The notes under the pieces are model-generated. The model was given only the letters and a program-made list of their open reading frames with translations, had not been told where the DNA came from and made no database searches. Shown piece after piece: positions 45,988 through 51,881 of a stretch of 51,881 nt of DNA. Numbering within the stretch: the first letter of the stretch is position 1; each line of letters opens with the position of its first letter. The position numbers and the translations under genes were made by a program. The stretch comes from IMCC26256 sp046081705 (GTDB lineage: Bacteria; Actinomycetota; Acidimicrobiia; IMCC26256): assembly GCA_046081705.1 (NCBI GenBank), contig JBJTWK010000001.1:1-51881 (forward strand). The letters run 5' to 3'.

Positions 45988-46514
45988 GCGCCGAACGCCT
46001 CGAGGACGAGATCGGCGACCGTGTCGATCGACCGTCCACCGGTCTCGACCCGGGTGTGGGCGATCTCGGCGTACGCGTCGTGGCGGGCCGCAGCGAGGCG
46101 GTCGAGCGTCTCGACCGGATCACCGGTCGCGAGCAGCGGCCGCGAGCCCGGCGTGCGGGTGGCACGTTCGGCGAGTGCGCGCACCGGCGCGTCGAGCCAG
46201 ACCACGAAACCGTGGTCGCGCAGGACCGCGCGGTTCTCGGGGTCGATCGCCACACCGCCGCCGCACGAGATGACCGTGGGTTCGGGAGCGGTCGCGACGG
46301 TGCGGACCGCGGTGCGCTCGAGCGCACGGAACGCAACCTCGCCATCGACCTCGAAGATCTCGTGGACCGTGCGGCCCGCCGCAGCCTCGACGACGTGATC
46401 GGTATCGACGAACGGGCGGCCGAGCCGCGTCGCACAGACCGCACCGACGGTGGACTTGCCCGCACCCATGAGGCCGACGAGCACGAGGTGGCGCGTCGAC
46501 GCCGCGGCCGTCAC
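45984..46514 (-). CDS. aroK: Shikimate kinase
   Basis: Phosphorylates shikimate with ATP. The 176-residue protein has Walker A GLMGAGKST near residue 14, the shikimate-binding Asp in FVDTDHVVE, the GGG of SCGGGVAID near 84, and the lid Arg in ATRTPGSRPLL near 118. GTG 46514 overlaps the aroC stop as GTGA. Confidence 0.97.
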   Translation of the reverse strand: MTAAASTRHLVLVGLMGAGKSTVGAVCATRLGRPFVDTDHVVEAAAGRTVHEIFEVDGEVAFRALERTAVRTVATAPEPTVISCGGGVAIDPENRAVLRDHGFVVWLDAPVRALAERATRTPGSRPLLATGDPVETLDRLAAARHDAYAEIAHTRVETGGRSIDTVADLVLEAFGA

Positions 46515-47665
46515 CGCAGCGACGCGCGGTACGCGTCGTGGTTGCGCTTGAGCTCGACGAGCGAGTCACCGCCGAACTTGCGGGTGACCTCGGTCGCGAG
46601 GACGAGGGCGGTCATGGTCTCGGCCACCACGCCCGCGGCCGGCACCGCCGTGACGTCGGTGCGCTCCTTCCAGGAGACCGTCTGCTCCTTCGTCTCCGTG
46701 TCGACCGTGCGCAGCACCGGCTTGTTGAGGGAGGCCAGCGGCTTCATGGCGACCCGCGCCACGAGGAGATCGCCGGTGGTCATCCCGCCCTCGGTCCCGC
46801 CGGCGCGGTGCGAGGCCCGGGAGTAGCCGCTCGTGTCGTCCCAGAGGATCTCGTCGTGGGCCTCGCTGCCGCGTCGCGCGGCGATCGCCCAGCCGTCGCC
46901 GATCTCGACGCCCTTCATGGCCTGGATGCTCATGAGTGCCTGCGCGAGCAGCCCGTCGATCTTGCGATCCCAGTGGACGTGGGAACCGAGCCCGGGTGTG
47001 ACGCCGAAGCCGAGCACCTCCACGATGCCGCCGAGCGAGTCGCCGGCCTTCGAGGCACCCTCGACCGCAGCGATCATCGCGGCCTCGCTCGCGCCGTCGA
47101 AGCAGCGCACCGGCGAGTCGTCGATCCGGGTGAGATCGCCCGGACCCGGACGCGGCGCGTCCTCCGGAACGGCGGCCTCGCCCATGCGCACGACGTGGCT
47201 GATGATCGTCGTGCCGAGCTCGGCGAGGAGCGCCTTGGCCACCGCGCCGGCGGCGCAGCGCGCCGCAGTCTCCCGGGCGCTGGCCCGCTCGAGCACGTTG
47301 CGGGCGTCGTCGAAGCCGTACTTCTGCATTCCGACGAGGTCGGCGTGACCCGGCCGGGGCTGGCGCAGCGGCTTGTCGGTCGCACCCGGTGCGGCGGACA
47401 TCTCCTCCTGCCACTTCGGCCACTCGGTGTTGTGGATGACGATCGACAGCGGCGACCCGAGGGTGACGCCGTGACGGACCCCGCCGAGGAACTCGACGTC
47501 ATCCCGCTCGAAGCGCATGCGCGGACCCCGTCCGTACCCGAGCCGTCGGCGCGCGAGTTCGTCGCCGACGACCTCGATGGTGATGGGGAGTCCGGCCGGG
47601 AGGCCCTCGACGACGACCACGAGGGCCGGGCCGTGGGACTCCCCGGCGGTCAGGTACCGCAGCAC
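46511..47665 (-). CDS. aroC: Chorismate synthase
   Basis: FMN-dependent final step to chorismate. The 384-residue protein begins VLRYLTAGESHGPALV, with GYGRGPRMRFERD near residue 43, RPGHADLVGMQKYGFDDARN near 105 and the late RAGGTEGGMTTGDLL. GTG 47665 has GGAG 5 nt upstream and is the first gene of the aro unit; the longer open frame runs through the intergenic region into pilus genes and is a shadow. Confidence 0.97.
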   Translation of the reverse strand: MLRYLTAGESHGPALVVVVEGLPAGLPITIEVVGDELARRRLGYGRGPRMRFERDDVEFLGGVRHGVTLGSPLSIVIHNTEWPKWQEEMSAAPGATDKPLRQPRPGHADLVGMQKYGFDDARNVLERASARETAARCAAGAVAKALLAELGTTIISHVVRMGEAAVPEDAPRPGPGDLTRIDDSPVRCFDGASEAAMIAAVEGASKAGDSLGGIVEVLGFGVTPGLGSHVHWDRKIDGLLAQALMSIQAMKGVEIGDGWAIAARRGSEAHDEILWDDTSGYSRASHRAGGTEGGMTTGDLLVARVAMKPLASLNKPVLRTVDTETKEQTVSWKERTDVTAVPAAGVVAETMTALVLATEVTRKFGGDSLVELKRNHDAYRASLR

Positions 47666-47699
47666 GTGCGCTCCAGCGATCGGGGGTGCAAGCCCGCCC

Positions 47700-47705
47700 A
47701 GCCTA
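47700..47705 (-). promoter_or_regulatory. Candidate -10 element of the aroC operon
   Basis: TAGGCT on the minus strand, 34 nt before the aroC GTG and after the pilus-operon hairpin, leaves a leader of about 28 nt with a GGAG ribosome site. No -35 recognised. Confidence 0.35.
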
Positions 47706-47714
47706 CCGGCGACC

Positions 47715-47731
47715 GGCCGGGGGACCCGGCC
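47715..47731 (-). terminator. Hairpin after the pilus operon
   Basis: A perfect 7 bp stem GGCCGGG / CCCGGCC with a 3-nt loop begins 17 nt after the stop of the pilP-like gene. No U-tract. It separates the pilus genes from the aro operon. Confidence 0.5.
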
Positions 47732-47747
47732 CGTATCGGCGGCGGAC

Positions 47748-48293
47748 CTACTTGATGACCTCTTCGCCCTTGCACAACTGGAACGGCGAGTCGCCGTAGA
47801 GCAGCTGCGCACAGGACGCCGAGATGCTGACCACCTGGTACGAGGTCGCGAAGGTCTCCCCCGCGGTGACGGTGTACACGGTCGAGCCGACCCGGATCGC
47901 CACCGTGGGCGTCCCGGCCTGGTCGAACACGTCGACCACGGCGACCGCCGTGCCGGCGTTCGGGGTCGTCCCCCCGCCGCTCGGCGTCGTGCCGCCGCCG
48001 TCGGTGCCGGTCGCCCCCGTGGCGCCGGTCGCCCCGGTCGCGCCACCGGAGTCGATCTGGATCACCGGCGCGAACGGGTCCTTGGTCGCGAACACGTCGA
48101 ACGAGTCCCCGGGGACCTCGGGCGGGGGCACCGTCGTCATGGTCTTGGACAGCGTCACCCCGGTCGGGAACACGAGGGGCTCGTCACCGCCCCCACCGCT
48201 CAGGAGCCGCAACACGAGCAGCGCCAGCACGAGGCCGCCGCCGACCGCGCCGAGGAGGATGAGGCGCTTGCGGTCCTGGGGTTGGCCGGCCAC
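47748..48293 (-). CDS. Membrane-anchored pilus-locus protein, PilP-like position
   Basis: 181 residues. A short basic N-terminus and one membrane helix (about 11-31, LILLGAVGGGLVLALLVLRLL) anchor it, with the rest outside. Residues about 82-112 are a Gly-Ala-Thr/Gly-Thr collagen-like linker. The C-terminal domain (about 113-181, VAVVDVFDQAGTPTVAIRVG to the end) looks like a small beta domain with two Cys (SCAQLL and QLCKG) that could form a disulfide. It is the last gene after pilMN and pilO, where Gram-negative loci carry pilP, but homology to PilP is not evident by eye. GTG start one base after the pilO stop. Confidence 0.65.
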   Translation of the reverse strand: MAGQPQDRKRLILLGAVGGGLVLALLVLRLLSGGGGDEPLVFPTGVTLSKTMTTVPPPEVPGDSFDVFATKDPFAPVIQIDSGGATGATGATGATGTDGGGTTPSGGGTTPNAGTAVAVVDVFDQAGTPTVAIRVGSTVYTVTAGETFATSYQVVSISASCAQLLYGDSPFQLCKGEEVIK

Positions 48294-48294
48294 G

Positions 48295-48978
48295 TCAGTT
48301 CCCTCCGGTCGTCGTCGGACCCGTCGCGCCGGAGGCCCCCGTGGCCCCCGTGGACCCGGTCGTGCCGGTCACCCCGGAGGTGCCCGTGGCGCCCGCCGGC
48401 GCGGCACGCGTGTACATCCGGGCCGCGAGCGTGACCGCGAGTGCGTTCGGGTCGGTGGTCGTCCCACCCGTGGCGCCCGTCGCACCCGCGCCCGCCGAAC
48501 CGCCCTGAGCGGCGAGGTTCACCGTGTCGACGACGACGATCCGCTCGAGTTGCTCGAGCCGGTTCAGGTAGTCGACCACGGCGAAGAAGTCGCCGCGCAC
48601 CTGGATCGACAGCCCGATGCTCGTGGGCTGGCCCGCGCCGGCCGCCGGCGCGGGCGGCGAGGGCGCGATCGAGAGGAAGTCGACACCGGCCTGCGACGCG
48701 ATCTCGTTCGCCGAGAGGATGAAGGTGGCGAGGTCCGGCGTCGCCGGGATGGCTGCGTTCAGGGCGCGCAGGTCGGCCTCGGTCTGCGGGCGGTTGCGGT
48801 CGAGTTCCTTGAGTCGGGCGACCGTGACCTCGAGGTCGCGCCCTCGCGCCTCGGCCGCGACGCGCTCGGACTTCGCCGACGAGGTCGCCGAGCGCTTCGG
48901 CGAGTAGATGGCGAACCACCACACGAGGATGATCGCGAGGGTGCCGCCGACGACGGCGAGCAGCGTGCGCCGGTTCAT
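48295..48978 (-). CDS. pilO: Type IV pilus assembly protein PilO
   Basis: Inner-membrane alignment subcomplex protein, 227 residues. A membrane helix (about 6-26), then a coiled-coil segment (about 33-62, SAKSERVAAEARGRDLEVTV), then a ferredoxin-like domain (about 70-160) with the PilO-like ATPDLATFILSANEIASQAGVD and GDFFAVVDYLNRLEQLERIV. The C-terminal 60 residues contain Gly-Ala-Thr/Gly-Xaa-Thr repeats, which are not typical of PilO. ATG 48978 overlaps the pilMN stop as ATGA. Confidence 0.85.
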   Translation of the reverse strand: MNRRTLLAVVGGTLAIILVWWFAIYSPKRSATSSAKSERVAAEARGRDLEVTVARLKELDRNRPQTEADLRALNAAIPATPDLATFILSANEIASQAGVDFLSIAPSPPAPAAGAGQPTSIGLSIQVRGDFFAVVDYLNRLEQLERIVVVDTVNLAAQGGSAGAGATGATGGTTTDPNALAVTLAARMYTRAAPAGATGTSGVTGTTGSTGATGASGATGPTTTGGN

Positions 48979-50723
48979 CGGTCGCCCCCGAACTCTGCGG
49001 CGCGCTCGGAGATCGCGCTCGTCGTGATGTCGGCCGTCGACGAGTACGTGACGAGGGACCGACTCGTCGCCGAACTCGAGTCCTTGGTCGCGTTCGGCAC
49101 CCAGAGGTTGGTGAACGAGGGGATCTCCCCGATGCGCTGGATCCACGAGGCCACCGAGGTGAAGTCGAGACCCGTGGCGCCGAACGACGCGGTACCGATC
49201 TTCGTCCCGGCGGCCGGCGTGGTCGCCACCCCGGGAGCACCGGCGATCGTCGTGGTGCCGGGCGCGACCGTCGAGGACGTCTCGGCGGTCGCCACGCTGC
49301 CCTGGAAGGTCGTGAGCCACGAGTCGTTCGGGATGGTGCGCGCGATCTCCTGGAGCATCCGGGCCCAGGACACATCGGTGGCGAGCACCGTTTCGGCCTG
49401 CGTCCGCAGGCCCTCGACGGTGGCCGCCTGGGCCTGCGCGTCGGCGTACTTCGCGGCCTCGGCCTCGAGCGCCGCGTTACGGGCCTGCGCCTCGTCCCGC
49501 GCGTCGCGAGCGTCGGAGAGCTGCCCGTTCGCCAGGAGCGTGAGGAGGCCGAGGACGAGCAGCAGTCCGCCGCCGACGGCCGCCCCGATCGTCGCGAGGG
49601 TGCGCCGGTCGAGCGTCGAACCCTGGTCACCGAGGAGGTTGATGCGGCGTCCGGGGGCGAGGCCCGCGAGCGCGAGACCGACCGGCACGGCGAGGTACGG
49701 ATCGAGTTGGGGCACCTCGTCGGGCCCGAACCCGATGTCGCCGAGGGTGATGAGCGAACGCGGTTGGGCCGCGACGCACGGCAGGTCGACGGCCTCCCCG
49801 ATCGCCTCGGCGAGACCGTGCTGGAGGGAACCGCCGCCGGTGAGGGTGATCCGCACCACGGGCAGCGCGTCCGGCTGACCCCGGTAGAAGTCGACCGAGC
49901 CGCGGACGGCCTCGACGATGTCGCGCAGGGGCTGCGCGATGGCCGCGTCCACCTGCGCCGCGACGGTCGGGTCGGCCGACGGCTCCCGCTTGATCGTCTC
50001 GGCCTCGTCGGTGGCGACCCCGAGCGCCGCCTCGACCGCGGCGGTGACCGCGCGGCCACCCCCGCCGACGATGCGCACGAACCGGGGCAGCCCCGACTCC
50101 TGCACCACGATGACGGTGGTCCCCGAACCCACCGAGACCAGGGTCTCGGCCGCCGGACCGTTCGTCCCGACGCGCCGACCGAGGGCGCGCACGAGCGCGA
50201 GCGGCACGATGTCGACCGCGGCCGGCCGCACGCCCGCCGCGCGCACCGCGTCGGCGAGCGCCTCGACCGTGATGCGGGGTGCGGCGGCGATGAGCACGCG
50301 CTGGGTCGGCTCGGCCGGCTCGCCGTCGTCGCCGGTCGCCCCCGGTGCCGCGGCGACCGACTCGAGCACCTGGAAGTCGAAGGCGGCCTCGTCGAGCGGG
50401 ATCGGGAGGAGGTCGCCGGCCTGGAACCGCAGCGCGCCCTCGAGGTCGGCGTCGGCCATGACCGGCACCTCGACCGTCCGCACGATCACCCGCGGGCTCG
50501 CGATGCCGAGGCGCACCTCGCCCTTGCCGAGCCCGAGTTCGCTCCAGAGCCGCTGCACCGCCTTGGTGACCGCGGTCGCATCGACGATCTCGCCCTCGCG
50601 CATCGCGTCGTAGGGCAGCGCGACCTGACCGAATGCCGTGACGCGGGGCGGATCCTCGAGCTCGACCTCGGCCACGCGCACGGCGTGGGTCCCGACGTCG
50701 AGGCCGATCACGCGGCGGGCCAC
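48975..50723 (-). CDS. PilM-PilN fusion protein of type IV pilus assembly
   Basis: 582 residues with two parts. Residues 1-358 are PilM, an actin-like cytoplasmic ATPase fold: VIGLDVGTHAVRVAEV (phosphate 1 loop), the SPRVIVRTVEVP and LRFQAGDLLPIPLDEAAFDFQVL region, LVSVGSGTTVIVV (phosphate 2) and ITLTGGGSLQHGL (adenosine loop). From 359 the chain is PilN: the short INLLGDQ motif that normally forms the free N-terminus of PilN and inserts into PilM, a membrane helix (377-398), a coiled coil (400-435) and a periplasm-like domain. In most bacteria these are separate genes. GTG 50723 overlaps the upstream HTH gene by 16 nt. Confidence 0.9.
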   Translation of the reverse strand: MARRVIGLDVGTHAVRVAEVELEDPPRVTAFGQVALPYDAMREGEIVDATAVTKAVQRLWSELGLGKGEVRLGIASPRVIVRTVEVPVMADADLEGALRFQAGDLLPIPLDEAAFDFQVLESVAAAPGATGDDGEPAEPTQRVLIAAAPRITVEALADAVRAAGVRPAAVDIVPLALVRALGRRVGTNGPAAETLVSVGSGTTVIVVQESGLPRFVRIVGGGGRAVTAAVEAALGVATDEAETIKREPSADPTVAAQVDAAIAQPLRDIVEAVRGSVDFYRGQPDALPVVRITLTGGGSLQHGLAEAIGEAVDLPCVAAQPRSLITLGDIGFGPDEVPQLDPYLAVPVGLALAGLAPGRRINLLGDQGSTLDRRTLATIGAAVGGGLLLVLGLLTLLANGQLSDARDARDEAQARNAALEAEAAKYADAQAQAATVEGLRTQAETVLATDVSWARMLQEIARTIPNDSWLTTFQGSVATAETSSTVAPGTTTIAGAPGVATTPAAGTKIGTASFGATGLDFTSVASWIQRIGEIPSFTNLWVPNATKDSSSATSRSLVTYSSTADITTSAISERAAEFGGDR

Positions 50724-50929
50724 GGGCCGTCCTCCTCGTCGTGGGTCTGCACGAGACGCGCCTCGAGGTACGCCGCGAGGTCGGCCGTCCGGATGCGGAG
50801 GTGCTTGCCGACCCGGATCGCCGGGAGTTCGCCCGACTTCACGAGGCGGTACACGGTCATCGTGGAGACCCGCATGGTCTCAGCGACCTCACGAGGGGTC
50901 AGCAGTTCGAATCCATCCACAATCGCCAC
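50708..50929 (-). CDS. Small helix-turn-helix (excisionase/MerR-like) DNA-binding protein
   Basis: 73 residues. ELLTPREVAETMRVSTMTVYRLVKSGELPAIRVG is the winged helix-turn-helix of the excisionase-type family, followed by LRIRTADLAAYLEARL and an acidic tail. It is the first gene of the pilus operon and overlaps pilMN by 16 nt, so it may be a local regulator. The start could be GTG 50929 or GTG 50920; the latter lies 7 nt after TACCGT and would be leaderless. No integrase, recombinase or attachment site accompanies it, so the excisionase name describes only the fold. Confidence 0.85.
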   Translation of the reverse strand: MAIVDGFELLTPREVAETMRVSTMTVYRLVKSGELPAIRVGKHLRIRTADLAAYLEARLVQTHDEEDGPWPAA

Positions 50930-50933
50930 GGTA
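50928..50933 (-). promoter_or_regulatory. Candidate -10 for a leaderless start at GTG 50920
   Basis: TACCGT on the minus strand, seven bases before GTG 50920, with a weak GTGACG at 50958-50953 as possible -35 (19-nt spacer). It competes with the promoter proposed at 50957-50986. Confidence 0.3.
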
Positions 50934-50956
50934 GTTCCCGTTCCTTGATCGGCGTC

Positions 50957-50986
50957 ACAGTAGAGGTCATCAACAACAAACCGCAA
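50957..50986 (-). promoter_or_regulatory. Candidate promoter of the HTH-pilus operon
   Basis: Within the least GC-rich stretch of the region, the minus strand has TTGCGG (50986-50981), an 18-nt spacer and TACTGT (50962-50957). This is the best -35/-10 pair I could find in the window and faces the HTH gene. Confidence 0.4.
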
Positions 50987-51117
50987 CTGTGCCGTGCAGG
51001 GGTCATCATCGGCACCCGGGGCCCCGCCGCTGAACGGGCCGAAGGGAGCGTTCGACGCCGGCACCGGGACCCCGATCCACCTGCAGGGCGCCTGCGGCCC
51101 CACCGGCCCTGAGCCCT

Positions 51118-51136
51118 CCGGCCCCGGTCGGGCCGG
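51118..51136 (-). terminator. Hairpin after the prepilin peptidase gene
   Basis: A perfect 7 bp stem CCGGCCC / GGGCCGG with a 5-nt loop, 13 nt after the stop. An outer GAGCCC (51111-51116) / GGGCTC (51146-51151) pairing can enlarge it. No U-tract. Confidence 0.5.
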
Positions 51137-51149
51137 GCCGGGTCCGGGC

Positions 51150-51881
51150 TCAGCGCCCGACGGCGCGCAGGAGGGGTTCGCCCACGACGAGCGCGAGCAG
51201 CGTGCCGGCGGCGAGGAACGGTCCGAACGGCACGTGGTCGCGCCGCGACCGGACCTTCGTGATGATGAGCCCCAGCCCGACGACTGATCCGAGCAGGAAC
51301 GCGAGGAACATCCCGAGGAAGACCGTCGGCCCCGACACCCACCCGAGGGACACGCCCAGGACGAACGAGAGCTTCACGTCACCGAAGCCCATGCCGCGCG
51401 GCGACACGAGGTGGAGCAGGAGGAACACCGCGAACGACGCCGAACCCCCGAGCAGCGCCCGCACGAGGGCCGCCGAGTCGTCACCCGCCACCGCGGCGAC
51501 GACGAACAGTGCGACGACCGCGATCGTGAGCGGGTACACGATGCGGTTCGGGAGGAGGAACGTGTCGAGGTCGATGAGCGCCAGCGCCACGAGCCCCGCG
51601 GCCAGCACGAGGTACGCCGGGAGCGCCCAGGTGTCGTGGAACCGGAGCGCGAGCAGCGACCAGAGCACACCGGTGCCGGCCTCCACGAGCGGGTACCGCA
51701 CACTGATGTGCACGCCGCACCGCCGGCAGCGACCGCGCAGGATCACCCAGGAGAGCACCGGGATGTTGTCGTAGGGCGCGATCTCGGCGTCGCACCCCGG
51801 GCAGTGCGAGGGCGGCGAGACCACGGACTCGTGCCGCGGCACCCGCCAGATCACGACGTTGAGGAAGGAGCCGACGGCGAG
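51150..51881 (-). CDS. Prepilin peptidase (A24 family), N-terminus outside window
   Basis: Integral membrane aspartic protease that cleaves, and often N-methylates, type IV prepilins. The frame is open to the window edge with SFLNVVIWRVPRHES, so the gene continues beyond 51881; GTG 51854 lies inside this conserved motif and is not the start. The cytoplasmic zinc-type Cys pairs CPGC and CRRC are present. Several hydrophobic segments follow. The two catalytic Asp are in LIDLDTFLLPN and GMGFGDVKLSF. It is encoded next to pilM-N-O but separated by about 220 bp with its own terminator. Confidence 0.95.
   Translation of the reverse strand, partial: LAVGSFLNVVIWRVPRHESVVSPPSHCPGCDAEIAPYDNIPVLSWVILRGRCRRCGVHISVRYPLVEAGTGVLWSLLALRFHDTWALPAYLVLAAGLVALALIDLDTFLLPNRIVYPLTIAVVALFVVAAVAGDDSAALVRALLGGSASFAVFLLLHLVSPRGMGFGDVKLSFVLGVSLGWVSGPTVFLGMFLAFLLGSVVGLGLIITKVRSRRDHVPFGPFLAAGTLLALVVGEPLLRAVGR

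Noticed and set aside
48000..48400. Short tandem repeats of GTCGCCCCG/GTGGCGCCG type as a possible CRISPR or VNTR
   Set aside because: The units are in frame, encode Gly-Ala-Thr repeats in two genes, have variable third bases and no unique spacers. They are treated as protein repeats.
50708..50929. Excisionase of a prophage or integrative element
   Set aside because: No integrase, attachment repeats, tRNA gene or composition change nearby; it is operon-linked to pilus genes.

Overview
The window is very GC-rich (about 70% or more by eye) and almost completely coding. It is bacterial chromosome from an actinobacterium. The markers are an actinobacterial integration host factor (mihF) next to gmk and rpoZ, DUF1844 and DUF2017 proteins, a PriA that has lost its Walker A motif, a PASTA-containing class A PBP, and frequent GTG starts. 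A PilM/PilN/PilO locus together with an EF-P/NusB/ClpS/DUF2017 block would fit an Acidimicrobiia-like lineage better than Streptomyces or Mycobacterium, but that placement is inference. I see no insertion sequence, phage, CRISPR array, tRNA or rRNA.

Layout. Bases 1-2184 (+) hold the 3' part of a penicillin-binding protein gene, convergent with a cytochrome P450 gene. Bases 3419-11732 (-) are one arginine operon, argC-J-B-D-F-R-G-H. Bases 11794-17255 (-) are infC-rpmI-rplT-rRNA methylase-pheS-pheT, behind a long, strongly structured leader; a DUF1844 gene is divergent from it. Bases 17986-22541 (-) are ribD-ribE-ribBA-ribH-hisG-cold-shock-like gene, behind an FMN riboswitch. Bases 22908-32428 (-) carry mihF-gmk-rpoZ-coaBC-metK-priA and then def-fmt-rsmB and rpe-mog. 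Bases 32510-41436 (-) are pyrR-B-C-carA-carB-pyrD-F, with a PyrR-type RNA hairpin in the leader. Bases 41553-47665 (-) are aroC-K-B-Q-pepQ-efp-nusB-clpS-DUF2017. Bases 47748-50929 (-) are a small helix-turn-helix gene, a pilM-pilN fusion, pilO and a pilP-like gene. The window ends inside a prepilin peptidase gene (51150-51881, -).

How the genes work together. The cell makes arginine from glutamate and carbamoyl phosphate (argCJBDFGH plus carAB), UMP except for the orotate phosphoribosyltransferase step (no pyrE here), riboflavin and lumazine, and part of the shikimate pathway. The remaining genes serve translation (IF3, L35, L20, PheRS, EF-P, Fmt/Def, rRNA methylases), transcription (omega, NusB) and inner-membrane type IV pilus assembly. 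Within operons most genes are joined by ATGA, GTGA or TGATG overlaps, which suggests translational coupling. Operon boundaries are marked by GC-rich hairpins without clear U-tracts, followed by TAnnnT -10 elements. Several of these -10 elements sit 5-8 nt from a start codon and imply leaderless mRNAs.

I did not find a new defence, mobile or catalytic system. The observations most worth a second look are: gmk, which has no ATG/GTG/TTG start and lies in frame behind mihF across a single TAG; the structured infC leader with a possible AUC start; the PyrR RNA site; the argC promoter/operator; and Gly-Xaa-Thr collagen-like segments in two adjacent pilus proteins.
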